A stretch of 64,000 nt of DNA from JAJNBA01 sp035512775 (GTDB lineage: Bacteria > Actinomycetota > UBA4738 > HRBIN12). Under the pieces are notes generated by a model. The model had not been told where the DNA came from and did no database searches. It saw only the letters and a program-made list of their open reading frames with translations. Shown here in pieces: positions 8,706 to 18,319 of the stretch (the first letter of the stretch is position 1; each line of letters starts with the position of its first letter). The stretch spans positions 1-64,000 of the forward strand of contig DATKDI010000024.1 of assembly GCA_035512775.1 (NCBI GenBank). Reading direction: 5' to 3'. The position numbers and the translations under genes are program-made.

Positions 8706-8838
8706 GTGAGCGAAGGCGACAGCGGGGCGTTCGTCCTCGGGCCCGGAGAGGGCCGAGCGGTGGACCTCGGGAACTTCCAGATGTCAGAGGCGGTACTCGA
8801 TGGAAGTCGTCGGGCCGGTCCCCGAGGGCTACGCGTGA
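8706..8838 (+). pseudogene. Cupin gene remnant with large internal deletion
   Basis: From the GTG at 8706 the frame reads SEGDSGAFVLGPGEGRAVDLGN, the normal N-terminus of a small cupin-domain protein. Shortly after, in another frame, MEVVGPVPEGYA then TGA at 8836-8838 is the normal C-terminus of the same family. The barrel in between is missing. A GGAGGAGG site still precedes the GTG. The rest of 8578-9036 shows no gene. Confidence 0.6.
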
Positions 8839-9036
8839 GGCCCGGATAGCTCGGGCACGCGCTGGAAAGGCGACCCCGCGGCGCCGCGGGTTCCCCTCAG
8901 GATCGCCTCCACCGAACTCGGCCGTTCATCCGACGGTGGATAACGGATACGCGCATCCCGCCTCGCAGGCTACGGTCGCTCCATCCGTTGGCGAGCGGCG
9001 TGGTCAGGCCGAGGCCGACCGGAAGGGAGGATCGAG

Positions 9037-10587
9037 ATGGAGAAGCACGGCTCCGAGAGCTACTTCGTGATCGGCGAGGGCCTCCTGGGGGAAACGGTGG
9101 GCGGGCGAACGCGGACGCTGTCGGCGTCCGAGGAAGCGCTGACCCCACCGTTCCGCTTCTCGCGTATAGGCCCGAGCGGGATCGGCCATCAGATCGGCGA
9201 CGGGGCGTGCGAGCGATTGGCCGCCGTGATGGTCTCCGGCGGCGGCGGCCCGTCGGAGATCCCCGCCGGATTCACTTACCTGGGCCAGTTCGTCGATCAC
9301 GACCTCACGTTCGACAAGACCGCCGTGATGCTCGGCGAGAACGTGACACCGGCCGAGCTCGTCCAAGCGCGCTCCCCGAGCCTGGACCTCGACTCGCTCT
9401 ACGGTGCCGGTCCGGACGATCCCGCCTCGGAGAAGTTCTATGAGGCTGACGGGATCCACCTGCGGATGGGCAAGACGCTCGATGACGGCTTCGGCGTGCT
9501 GGACGGCTTCGATCTGCCTCGCGGCGCCGGGAGCACGACGAAGGCGAGGCGGAAGGCGATCATCCCGGACCCGAGGAACGACGAGAACCTCGCCGTCGCG
9601 CAGACACACCTCGCGATGATCCGGTTCCACAACCGTGTCGTCGACACGCTTCCTGCCTCGGTGCCGGACGCCAAGCGGTTCCAGAAGGCGCGCGCGATGG
9701 TGACGAGGCACTACCAGTGGATGCTGCGCACCGACTACCTGCCCCGGATCTGTGCGGCCAGCATCGTGAACAACGTTTTCAACAACGGCCGGAAGGCCTT
9801 CGAGGTCGGGGTCACGCCGACCGACGTGCCGACGATGCCGATCGAGTTCTCGGTCGCAGCGTTCCGGCTCGGGCACTCGATGATCCGCCGGGCCTACAAC
9901 TGGAACAAGATCTTCGACAACGGCACCGGGACGCTCGACTTCCTGTTCATCTTCTCGGCCGGCAGCGGCGACCTCGGCGGTGGTCTGAGGCTCGCGGGGA
10001 CCTGGGTAGCGGATCTCCGACGCCTCTACGACTTCTCGGAGGCCGGTCGGGCCGATCTCGTGGTTCCCGCGGCGAAGTTCAACCCCGCGATGCGGATCGA
10101 TACGAAGCTCTCGGACCGCCTGCGCACGCTCCCCGCCGCCGGCGTGGAGGATGAGCCGAACCTCGCCCTGCGGAACCTGATCCGGGCGAAGATGGTCCGG
10201 CTCGCCACGGGTCAGCAGATGGCCTCGTTCCTCAAGAGCAAGGGCGTGACGCTGACGAAGCTCACCGCCGCGCAGATCCGCGAGGGGAACGGTGGTGCAA
10301 CCCTCGAGGATCTGACCCAGACGCAACGATCGGCGCTCGTGAAGGACACCCCGTTGTGGTTCTACATCCTCCGTGAGGCCGAGCTGAATCAGGGGAAGCT
10401 GACAGGCGTCGGGGCGAGGATCGTCGCGGAGACCTTCCATCGGGCGATGGAGGGGAGCAAGGTGTCGATCGTTCGCAATGATGCGTGGCGACCCTCGCTC
10501 GGACCGAACAACTCGACGTTCCGGATGGTCGACCTGCTGCTGTTCGCGTTCAAGGGGAGGAAGAACCTGCTGGCGCCGCTCGGGTAG
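9037..10587 (+). CDS. Animal-type haem peroxidase family protein
   Basis: 516-residue peroxidase of the An_peroxidase superfamily. GQFVDHDLTFD (around residue 84) contains the distal His and calcium-site residues, DPRNDEN around residue 187 precedes the long helix AQTHLAMIRFHNRVVD, and FRLGHSMIRRAYN around residue 285 holds the proximal haem His. No signal peptide is visible, so it is probably cytoplasmic. ATG preceded by GGGAGGATCGAG. Substrate unknown. Confidence 0.87.
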   Translation: MEKHGSESYFVIGEGLLGETVGGRTRTLSASEEALTPPFRFSRIGPSGIGHQIGDGACERLAAVMVSGGGGPSEIPAGFTYLGQFVDHDLTFDKTAVMLGENVTPAELVQARSPSLDLDSLYGAGPDDPASEKFYEADGIHLRMGKTLDDGFGVLDGFDLPRGAGSTTKARRKAIIPDPRNDENLAVAQTHLAMIRFHNRVVDTLPASVPDAKRFQKARAMVTRHYQWMLRTDYLPRICAASIVNNVFNNGRKAFEVGVTPTDVPTMPIEFSVAAFRLGHSMIRRAYNWNKIFDNGTGTLDFLFIFSAGSGDLGGGLRLAGTWVADLRRLYDFSEAGRADLVVPAAKFNPAMRIDTKLSDRLRTLPAAGVEDEPNLALRNLIRAKMVRLATGQQMASFLKSKGVTLTKLTAAQIREGNGGATLEDLTQTQRSALVKDTPLWFYILREAELNQGKLTGVGARIVAETFHRAMEGSKVSIVRNDAWRPSLGPNNSTFRMVDLLLFAFKGRKNLLAPLG

Positions 10588-10628
10588 AAGGTGCGTCTGC
10601 CGTCCTCGGAGGAAACGAGGTCGTTGGC

Positions 10629-10908
10629 CTACTCGATGTAGCCGAGGCCCCGGAGGCGTTCTTCCATCTCGTAGGCTTCGTTGTCGGAGACCGTGGACTC
10701 GCCCATGTCGGGGATCTGGACGGACGGCTGAGTCTCCCGCGCGGTCAACGCCTTCTCCGAACCGACGATCTCGTGGAGGATGCGGCCCTTCGGCGTGACC
10801 GCGGTCGGGGCGTTCAACGCGTCACCAGCGTCGGCGCCAGGTCCATCAGCGCCGGTTGCGACTCGAACGGCTTCACGTTCGGACCAACCGTCACGATCTC
10901 ATCCGGAA
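10629..10908 (-). pseudogene. 3'-end fragment of the AP-superfamily phosphodiesterase gene (copy A)
   Basis: The minus strand encodes IVTVGPNVKPFESQPALMDLAPTLVT then, after a one-base deletion near 10822, NAPTAVTPKGRILHEIVGSEKA through RGLGYIE and stop. This matches the last ~95 residues of the intact gene at 15945-17522 closely. The fragment abuts the stop codon of the cyclase gene (10912). It looks like the product of duplication or recombination, not a functional gene. Confidence 0.85.
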
Positions 10909-10911
10909 CGA

Positions 10912-12266
10912 TCAACTCGGGACCGCAGCGAACAGATGCCACTCGCCCGGAACTCCCTTCAGATCGTGCGTACCTCGTTCTTGGAACGAGAGGCCCGATC
11001 CGCCGACGAGATCCTTCACCGTCGAGGACACGAGCACTTCGGATGGCTCTGCCAACGCCATGACGCGCGCGCCGATGTGCACGGCGATCCCGCGGACGCC
11101 GCCGTCCACCAACTCGATCTCGCCGGTATGGCATCCGGCGCGAACCTCGATCCCGAGCCCCTGGACCTCCTCCGCGATATCTCGCGCGCAGCGCACAGCA
11201 CGAGCGGGCCCATCGAACGTCGCGAGGAAGCCGTCACCCGTCCGATCGACCTCGGTTCCACGGTGTCGCTCGAGCGCTCGGCGGACCACGGCATCGTGCT
11301 CAGCGAGGAGATCCTTCCACGCCGCGTCCCCGAGCTCCACCGCCTTCTCTGTCGAGCCGACGATGTCGGTGAACAGGACGGTGGCGAGTGCCCGATCCTC
11401 CCCTCCCGACGGTCTCGAGCCGGTCACGAAGGCCTCGACCTCGTCCAGCAGCGCGTCCTGATCGCCCGCCCACGGCAGGGCGTCGACGCCGGGCAGCTCA
11501 ACGAACCGGGCACCGGGGATCCGCTCGGCCAGATCGCGCCCCGCCTCGATGGGGATGTCCGGGTCACCGGTCCGGTGCAGCACGAGGGTCGGAACATGGA
11601 TCGCCGAGAGGATCCCACGCAGATCGAGCAAGACGGTCGCCCGCTCGAACGCGGCCTCGGTCCCCGGGCTCGCGGTCTGCCGGAGCATCCGCGAGTACCA
11701 CCGGACGACGTTCTCGTCGTGCGCGACGGACGGCGCGAGGCTCCGGAGCCACCGGCGACCGTAGGCGTCCGAACCCCAGAAGGTCTCCGTCTCGCTGGCC
11801 CAGACGTCGGGGGCGCTCGGGTCGTACCCCAACGGGTAGTCGTCGGACTTGATCCCCTTCGCGCGGGACCCGAACAACAGCAGGCCACGGGTCCGTTCGG
11901 GTACGGTCGCCCCGAACACGGCCGCGATCGACGCCCCGTCGTCGCCGGCCCCGAGGATGAAAGCCTGCTCGGAGCGGGCGGCGTCCATCACGGCCCGGAC
12001 ATCGTCGATCCTGACCTCGAGGGTGAAGAGGTCGGGGTCGACCGTCCGGTCCGAGAGTCCGTTCCCGCGTTTGTCGAAGAGCAGGAGGCGGGAGAACGAC
12101 GCGAGCCGCTCGAGGAAGCGGGCGACGATCGGCTGCTCCGCTCCCACTGCAGCTCGAGGTTCCAGAGCCAGTCCGGGATCCACACCAGGTCGACCGGCCC
12201 GTCGCCCACGACCTGATAGGCGATGTGGACATCGCCGCTCTTCGCGAATTGGATCTCCGGCCCCAC
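10912..12266 (-). pseudogene. Alpha/beta-hydrolase fused to class III nucleotide cyclase domain, frameshifted
   Basis: N-terminal alpha/beta-hydrolase (FAKSGDVHIAYQVVGDGPVDLVWIP, later LASFSRLLLFDKRGNGLSD) and C-terminal class III cyclase homology domain (TVLFTDIVGSTEKA, RTGDGFLATFDGPARAVRCA, GIAVHIGARVMALAEP). The frame changes near 12130, between LELQWE and QPIVARFLERL, a single-base shift or sequencing error. In the cyclase half both metal aspartates are present, but the asparagine expected before the conserved arginine is His (VHIGARV) and the purine-selecting lysine is absent, as in many members of this fusion family; activity is uncertain. GTG at 12266 is the likely start. Confidence 0.75.
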
Positions 12267-12321
12267 GGCGGTAAGTCTCGGCTGCAGCGGTTCCCAAACG
12301 CAAGCCGCAAGCGGGCGTCGG

Positions 12322-12395
12322 CTACTCGATGTAGCCGAGGCCCCGGAGATGCTCCTCGATCTCATCGGCGCCGGTGTCGGAGACCGCCGATGCGG
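12322..12395 (-). pseudogene. 3'-end fragment of the AP-superfamily phosphodiesterase gene (copy B)
   Basis: The minus strand reads AVSDTGADEIEEHLRGLGYIE and stop, matching the last 22 residues of the gene at 15945-17522 with three substitutions. It sits just upstream of the hydrolase-cyclase gene and downstream of the large cyclase gene. Confidence 0.8.
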
Positions 12396-12501
12396 TCCAT
12401 CCCAGGCCCTCTGATCGCACCATCGGGGCGCCCTCACAACCCGATCGAGCTGACGGCCGCACCCTCGTCGCTCCTTTCTGCCATCGGAAGAGTTGGCTGC
12501 C

Positions 12502-15500
12502 TCAGCGTCGACTGCGGCCATCGTTCTGCGACCGGCCGAAACCGACGCCGGTGGAGTCACTGCGTGCCGCAAGCCCCATCGACGAGAGAAGCTCATCGGC
12601 TTCGCCAGCTGCGGGCCCCCCGCCGAGACGGCGTGCCACCTCCAGCAAGAGCCTGGCCTCGTCGTATCTCGCACCCATCGCCCGGGCGATCTCGACACCA
12701 CGCGTCCATGAGCGTTCAGCCTTCCGCACCTTGGCCGTGCTCCAAGCGAGGGAACCTGCGAGGCGCCATGCCTCGGGCAGGCAATCGCGATCGATCCGGG
12801 CCTGCCGGAATAGCTGTCGAACGGACTTCCTCGCTCCGCGAACGTGACGACCGCCTCCTCCGCCGAGAGAAGCAAGCTCGAGCTCCGCAGCTGCGACTCG
12901 GTGGGGTGTACACGGGAATCCTCGGAGACCACGTGCTCGGATCTCCGCCTCGACGTCGGTGATCGTGCGGCCCGCCTGGACCGTGTCTCCCTGATGCAAC
13001 AAAGCGATCGCGAGATGACCTGCGGCATAGGTTCGCGATTGGTGATCGGGGATCGATTCGAACAGCCGCACCGCTTCTTGAAGTCGGTCGACAGCCTGCG
13101 TGGGGTCCCCGATCCGCCACGAAAGGCTGCCCAGGCCCATCAACGCCCACCCCCTCATGGCCGGGTCACCCGCGTCCTGCGCGAGGGCATCGAGGGCGAA
13201 CCACCGCTGTTCGGCCGTCTGCAGATCGCCGCGGAGCGCATCGATCCAGGCGATGAACCATTCCGAGGCTCCCGCGCCTCTCAGCTCACCCGCCTCCCGG
13301 TACGCGGACACCGCCGTGCGGTAGTGATCGAGAGCGTCATCCATCGAGCCATCGCCGTGGTGAGCGTGGAGACCGAAGAGGAAGTGGGTCTGTCCGACCG
13401 CCAGCGGATGACCGATACCCTCGGCGAGCGTCACCGCGCGTCGGTGGTAGATCTCCGCAAGGCGGAGCGCGGGGATCATGTCGCACGTGGCACCGAGCCC
13501 GGCATACGCGAGCGCCATCCCGAGTGGTGATCCACCAACCCGCCCCTCGACGCGGGCGCAGATGAGCCGGTTGAGCACGAACCTGCGCGGATCGGTGAAG
13601 AAGTCGATCCATGCCATCACGTTGTAGACGCGGGCCCGTTCCTCAGCGGCGATGTCGGACTCGTGGGAGCGTCCTCGTCCAGGTCGGTCGAAAGCGAGGC
13701 GAACCACCTGCCTGATCCCTTCGCGTGCGATCGAGGGTCCGACTCGGCTGGACGCATACGGATCCCTCGCCCCGAGGTACCGGAGCGCCGAGCGGAGGTG
13801 CTCGATGGCGCTCGCATGATCACCCCGTCTGAAGAGCGCTTCCCCCAAGCGGCGCTCGAGCAGGGCGCGCTCCAGGGGGTCCCATCGGTCTCCGAAGGCG
13901 CGCCCGTAGGTGCTGAGGGCGCCTTGGAAGAGCTCGATGCTCTCGGCGTCAGCAGCCAGGCGGCTCGCTCGTTCACCCGCTTCGAAGAGGTACCGGTGCG
14001 CACGGTCCCACCGCTCCGAGAGCACGTAGTGGTGGGCGAGCGTTGCGGCGAACTGGTCGAGCCGATCTGGGTAGGTGACCTCGATGGACGCTGCGACCAG
14101 GTCGTGGAGCTTCGCACGATCCCGACGGAGGATGCTCGCGTATGCGGTCTCCTGGATGGCCTGGTGCCGGAACTCCCAGGCGCCTCCGTGGCCAGGCTGC
14201 GGACGGACGAATCCCCGTCGCTCGAGCTGCGAGAGGTCTTGTGCCAGCGTGGCGGTGGGCGTCACGCCTCGCAGGAGCTCCTCAGCGAACACCTGACCGA
14301 TCACAGAGGCCTTCTTCACCAGATCTTTCATCTCGATCGGAAGGGAATCCAGCCGAGCGGTCAGCACGCTCCTGAGCGTGTCCGGGAGGCCCACGTCACC
14401 GACCGACTGGGAAAGCTGCCAGCGTCCGCTCGGGGCATGACGGACGATGACGGAGGCGCCACGGAGCACCTCCACGACCTCCTCGACGAACAGGGGCGTC
14501 CCACCTGCACGGCGGTGAACGAGGCGGATCAAGTCGTCGGGAAGGGGACCACCGGGCAGGAGCTCCTCCAACATCCGAGCGGTCCCAGTCGCCGGGAGGG
14601 GCTCCAGGTAGATCTCTGTAAGGCGGTCGGGGCAGGTACGCGTGCACTCGTCGACCAGCCCAGGTTTCCCGCCGGCCGGATCGGGCCGCGTCGTCGCCAG
14701 GATCGCGACCGGGAGGCTTCGGACCAGAGGGACCAGATGCGCGGCCAACGTGGCCGACGAGAGATCGAACCAGTGCAGGTCTTCCAACGCAAGCACGATG
14801 CCTCTGCGGCTCGCGATCGCGGTCACGAGCCGCCGGGCCGCGCGGAAGATCTGGTTCCGGAGGGCCGCCCCGTCCAAGTAGCGAACCCTGGATTCCAAGG
14901 GCTGAGGAACATCCAGTCCGAGGAGGATGCCGACGTATGGCAGCAGATCGTCGGCCTCCTGAGCCGCCAGGCGTCTCATGTTGGCTTCGTATCGGGCCCA
15001 CGATCCTGCCTCATCGCCGCCTGTCCCGATCCCGAGCAGGTCGCTGAAGAGACCCTGGAACGGGGGATAGCCACTCGATGCAGGGAAGGATGACCCTCGA
15101 CCCTGCGCCACGGCGAAACCGCGCGCCTGAGCGAGGGCGTTGGCCTCGGCCAGGAGTCGAGATTTGCCAACGCCCGACTCCCCCGTGATCGCGAGAACGC
15201 CACCTCTGCCCAAAGTGACGTCGTCCAGCAGATGGGTCAGCATCTCGACCTCGCGATCCCGTCCGATCAGCGGACTCATCTCTGACCCCGGTGCAGGCGG
15301 GGCGCGACGGTCGATCAGCTCCCACGCCGAGAGGGGCCGGTCGATGCCCTTCACCGTGACGCTCCCGAGCGAGCGGTAGTCGAACGCCTGACGAGACCGG
15401 CGATGGGTTCGATCGTCGACGACGATCGAACCGGCCCGGGCGATCGCTTGAAGTCGGGACGCGATGTTCATCGTCTCGCCGACGACGATCCCATCTTCGC

Positions 15501-15876
15501 GTGGGCTGATCGTGACAACCTCGCCCGTCGTGATCCCTATCCGCAACTCGAGCGGCGCACCCAACTCCCTCTCGAGGTCGTCGGTGAGGTCGGCCACTCG
15601 TTGGCGCATCGCCAGCGCCGTGCGGGCCGCACGAACCGGGTCATCCTCATGAGCGGTAGGAGCCCCGAAGACAGCGACGACGGCATCGCCGATGAACTTC
15701 TCAACCGTCCCGCCGAAGCGGATGATCTCCTCCCGGAGCGCCCCGAAATAGGCCTCCTGCACCGAGCGAAGGTCTTCGGGGTCGAGCCGGCTCGCGAGCT
15801 CCGTCGACGAAACGAGATCCGCGAACAGGACCGTGACGACCTTGCGCTCTTCGTCGGGACGAGCGAGGTGGCTCAT
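12502..15876 (-). CDS. Class III adenylate cyclase / AAA ATPase / TPR regulator
   Basis: 1124 residues. Residues ~10-190: class III cyclase domain with FADLVSSTEL (metal Asp), VEKFIGDAVVAVFG (purine Lys and second Asp) and ETMNIASRLQ (Asn and Arg), all catalytic positions present. Residues ~210-700: STAND-like ATPase with Walker A GESGVGKSR and Walker B-like ALEDLHWFD. The remainder is helical repeats resembling TPR. Such proteins are thought to be signalling or transcription regulators. Lies immediately 3' of the phosphodiesterase gene on the same strand with a 68-bp gap. Confidence 0.88.
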   Translation of the reverse strand: MSHLARPDEERKVVTVLFADLVSSTELASRLDPEDLRSVQEAYFGALREEIIRFGGTVEKFIGDAVVAVFGAPTAHEDDPVRAARTALAMRQRVADLTDDLERELGAPLELRIGITTGEVVTISPREDGIVVGETMNIASRLQAIARAGSIVVDDRTHRRSRQAFDYRSLGSVTVKGIDRPLSAWELIDRRAPPAPGSEMSPLIGRDREVEMLTHLLDDVTLGRGGVLAITGESGVGKSRLLAEANALAQARGFAVAQGRGSSFPASSGYPPFQGLFSDLLGIGTGGDEAGSWARYEANMRRLAAQEADDLLPYVGILLGLDVPQPLESRVRYLDGAALRNQIFRAARRLVTAIASRRGIVLALEDLHWFDLSSATLAAHLVPLVRSLPVAILATTRPDPAGGKPGLVDECTRTCPDRLTEIYLEPLPATGTARMLEELLPGGPLPDDLIRLVHRRAGGTPLFVEEVVEVLRGASVIVRHAPSGRWQLSQSVGDVGLPDTLRSVLTARLDSLPIEMKDLVKKASVIGQVFAEELLRGVTPTATLAQDLSQLERRGFVRPQPGHGGAWEFRHQAIQETAYASILRRDRAKLHDLVAASIEVTYPDRLDQFAATLAHHYVLSERWDRAHRYLFEAGERASRLAADAESIELFQGALSTYGRAFGDRWDPLERALLERRLGEALFRRGDHASAIEHLRSALRYLGARDPYASSRVGPSIAREGIRQVVRLAFDRPGRGRSHESDIAAEERARVYNVMAWIDFFTDPRRFVLNRLICARVEGRVGGSPLGMALAYAGLGATCDMIPALRLAEIYHRRAVTLAEGIGHPLAVGQTHFLFGLHAHHGDGSMDDALDHYRTAVSAYREAGELRGAGASEWFIAWIDALRGDLQTAEQRWFALDALAQDAGDPAMRGWALMGLGSLSWRIGDPTQAVDRLQEAVRLFESIPDHQSRTYAAGHLAIALLHQGDTVQAGRTITDVEAEIRARGLRGFPCTPHRVAAAELELASLGGGGGRHVRGARKSVRQLFRQARIDRDCLPEAWRLAGSLAWSTAKVRKAERSWTRGVEIARAMGARYDEARLLLEVARRLGGGPAAGEADELLSSMGLAARSDSTGVGFGRSQNDGRSRR

Positions 15877-15944
15877 CCGGCACTCCCATGTCTTCGAGGG
15901 AGTCAGGGTATGCCCGCCGGAGCCGCCCCGCAGGGCGCCGGGCT

Positions 15945-17522
15945 CTACTCGATGTAGCCGAGGCCCCGGAGATGCTCTTCCATCTCGTCGGCTTCGGTGT
16001 CGGAGACCGCCGACTCGCCCATGCCGGGTATCTGGACCGATGGCGTGGCCTCGCGGGCCGTCATCGCCTTCTCGCTCCCCACGATCTCGTGCAGGATCCG
16101 GCCCTTCGGCGTCACCGCCGTGGGCGCGTCCAACGCTGTCACCAGCGTCGGCGCCAGGTCGATCAACGCCGGCTGCGACTCGAACGGCTTCACGTTCGGC
16201 CCCACCGCGACGATCGTCCCCTCGAGCCGGTGGTCGCCGCTCACCCAGTCGGCGTCTTCGAGCGCCGACTTCGCGTGCGCGAGCGAGTACCCCTCGGCCG
16301 GCACCATCATGATGTCGGGCGCGCGGTCGGCGAACTCGCCCTTGAAGATCTCCTCGCGCTTGTGGATCGCCTTCACGGGCTTGAGACCGGTCTTCGGGTC
16401 GACGAAGGAGGCCAGCCGGTCCATCACCTCGTCACGGACCTTCTCGTAGTCGCCCGGGTCGACGACGCCGTCGATCTCACGGCCGGCGAGGTTGATCGAG
16501 ACGCCCTCCCCGGTGGAGCGGATCGTCGTGAAGGCCTTCGTCTTGGACCAGTTCACCGACTGCGGCAGCGAGACCTTCCCGTGCAGGCCGAGCATGTCGT
16601 AGACCTTGCGCGCGACGTTGCGCACCGGTCCCCACTGCATCGGCCCGAACACGACGTTGGAGGCCGAGAACTCGAGGTAGCCCATCTGCTTCAGCAGGTG
16701 GTCCATGTGGACCGTGCGGGTGCACGACTGGAAGCCGTGGTCGGAGATGAACAGGATCAGGTCGTCGGGGCGGGCGCGCGAGACGAACCGGCCGATCGCG
16801 TCGTCGGTCTGCCGGAAGATGTCGGCGACCTTCCGGCCGATCCGCGTGTCGTGGTTGGCCGCGTAGTCGGGATGGTCGGGCGCGATGTAGTTCGACAGCG
16901 CGTGCTGGGTGCGGTCGATCGAGACCCACACCGAGGCCATCAGGTCCCAGTCCGAGTTGTCCATCAGGTGCTCGGAAACCGCGATCCGCTTCGCCGTGAC
17001 CTCGAAGGCCTCGTCGAGGTACGCGTCGGGCCGATTCCGGTAGGTGGTCCAGCTCATCCCGTTGATCGGCCACTCGAGGTCGTGCTCGGCGAGCGTGTCG
17101 GGCAGGTCGGCCGGGTGGGTGAACGTGCGGCCCTTCGGCAAGACCCCGCCGGCGAGCAGGTTCCCGTTGATGTCCGGCGCCGGGAACGTGAGCGGGACGT
17201 CGAGCAGGAGCTGGTTCTTGCCGGCGGCCGTGAGGTCGTCGAGGAACGTCCGCGCCTTGATCGACTTGTACGTGACCGGGTACTGCTTGTGGGTGCCCGG
17301 CTTCGTCTCGAGGATGTCGTACACGCCATGGTCGTCGGGATCGACGCCGGTAAGGAACGAGGGCCAGGCCGACCAGGAGTGCGTGGGCACGGTGGAGCGG
17401 AGAACCTCGCGCTGGCCCTTGTCGAGGAGGGCCTGGAGGTTCGGCAGGGCGCCCTGCTCCAGGAGGGGGTCGAGGATGCGCCAGTCGGCGCCATCCCACG
17501 CGATCAAGATCACTCGTGACAT
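15945..17522 (-). CDS. Alkaline-phosphatase-superfamily phosphodiesterase/nucleotide pyrophosphatase
   Basis: 525 residues. VILIAWDGADWRILDPLL is the N-terminal metal-binding strand of type I phosphodiesterases, VPTHSWSAWPSFLTGVDPDDHG the nucleophile region, and FISDHGFQ around residue 258 a metal-ligand Asp-His pair. No signal peptide. It may hydrolyse phosphodiesters or nucleotides; given adjacent cyclases a role in cyclic-nucleotide turnover is possible but only an inference. Two 3'-end fragments of this gene lie at 10629-10908 and 12322-12395. Confidence 0.82.
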   Translation of the reverse strand: MSRVILIAWDGADWRILDPLLEQGALPNLQALLDKGQREVLRSTVPTHSWSAWPSFLTGVDPDDHGVYDILETKPGTHKQYPVTYKSIKARTFLDDLTAAGKNQLLLDVPLTFPAPDINGNLLAGGVLPKGRTFTHPADLPDTLAEHDLEWPINGMSWTTYRNRPDAYLDEAFEVTAKRIAVSEHLMDNSDWDLMASVWVSIDRTQHALSNYIAPDHPDYAANHDTRIGRKVADIFRQTDDAIGRFVSRARPDDLILFISDHGFQSCTRTVHMDHLLKQMGYLEFSASNVVFGPMQWGPVRNVARKVYDMLGLHGKVSLPQSVNWSKTKAFTTIRSTGEGVSINLAGREIDGVVDPGDYEKVRDEVMDRLASFVDPKTGLKPVKAIHKREEIFKGEFADRAPDIMMVPAEGYSLAHAKSALEDADWVSGDHRLEGTIVAVGPNVKPFESQPALIDLAPTLVTALDAPTAVTPKGRILHEIVGSEKAMTAREATPSVQIPGMGESAVSDTEADEMEEHLRGLGYIE

Positions 17523-17617
17523 GCGTTCGGAACCTCTCTTGCATGGAGTCCGAGCGAGTCTACCCAGTGCGTCGCCTGCCCACGCGGGACATCAGCCTGC
17601 GAGTCAGGTGTCGTCAA

Positions 17618-18313
17618 CTACGATCCGAATCTCTCCCGGCGTGCCTCGGCGACCTGTCGGCGAACGACGGCGCGACGCGTAGGCTCAACCAAGTCGTCGC
17701 GAAGAGTTCCGTCGCCATTTTCAGCCGACAGGAACTCGTCGAATAGCGAGTCGGCTTCGTCATAACCAGTCCCATGCTTCCTGGCGGCTTCTCTCCAGTC
17801 CTCTAGCATCTCGACCTCGGCCAACACGGGCGCGTTCACAAGGTGGAGGTCCGAAGTAGGAACGATGTGTCGCGATGCGGCCATGATGACTCGTTGCTGC
17901 AAGAGCGTTATTCCTAAGGGAGACAGGCAAGCCAGTCGGACGCGCCCGGACGCCACATCCGACCTAACCAGACCAACGTCCTCAAGAGAGGCGGTGTAGT
18001 GGTGATCCGGCGTATCTGGTTCTAGCCAGGGCAACAACATGTGCCGTGAAAACCCGGTCGTCCAATCGTCAGGCTCTAGGTTCTTGCTTCGAACAAGGCG
18101 AGCTACCCGCAAACGCTGTGCAAGCACTGCACCTCGCCGCATGGAGCACGCGTGGGTCACAATGATCCCTAGCCCTGGACCGTCTTCCAGTCCAGCGATT
18201 TCAACGTCATCGAGTACGTCCCCCTGCATCAAGGGACGGTCGGCGCTGACTTCTGCTCCTCTAGATAAGAAGAGGTCGACTGGTTTCCCGGGGAATTCCA
18301 GCCCACGCGTCAA
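17618..18313 (-). CDS. Uncharacterised protein, third gene of the TIGR04255 operon
   Basis: 231 residues, no recognised domain. The segment LMQGDVLDDVEI...GLGIIVTHACSMRRG resembles the QGD...SHDCD-type opening seen in some phage- and island-borne hypothetical proteins, but this is only a pattern impression. TTG start at 18313 lies 7 bp after the HTH gene stop, indicating co-transcription. Base composition is visibly less GC-rich than neighbouring genes, suggesting transfer. Confidence 0.6.
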   Translation of the reverse strand: MTRGLEFPGKPVDLFLSRGAEVSADRPLMQGDVLDDVEIAGLEDGPGLGIIVTHACSMRRGAVLAQRLRVARLVRSKNLEPDDWTTGFSRHMLLPWLEPDTPDHHYTASLEDVGLVRSDVASGRVRLACLSPLGITLLQQRVIMAASRHIVPTSDLHLVNAPVLAEVEMLEDWREAARKHGTGYDEADSLFDEFLSAENGDGTLRDDLVEPTRRAVVRRQVAEARRERFGS

Positions 18314-18319
18314 GTTGCT

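Noticed and set aside
9004..10440. Long minus-strand frame opposite the peroxidase gene
   Set aside because: Shadow frame caused by high G+C third positions; Arg/His-rich translation with no family resemblance. Same for long frames opposite kbl, the phosphodiesterase gene, the 29659 regulator and zwf.
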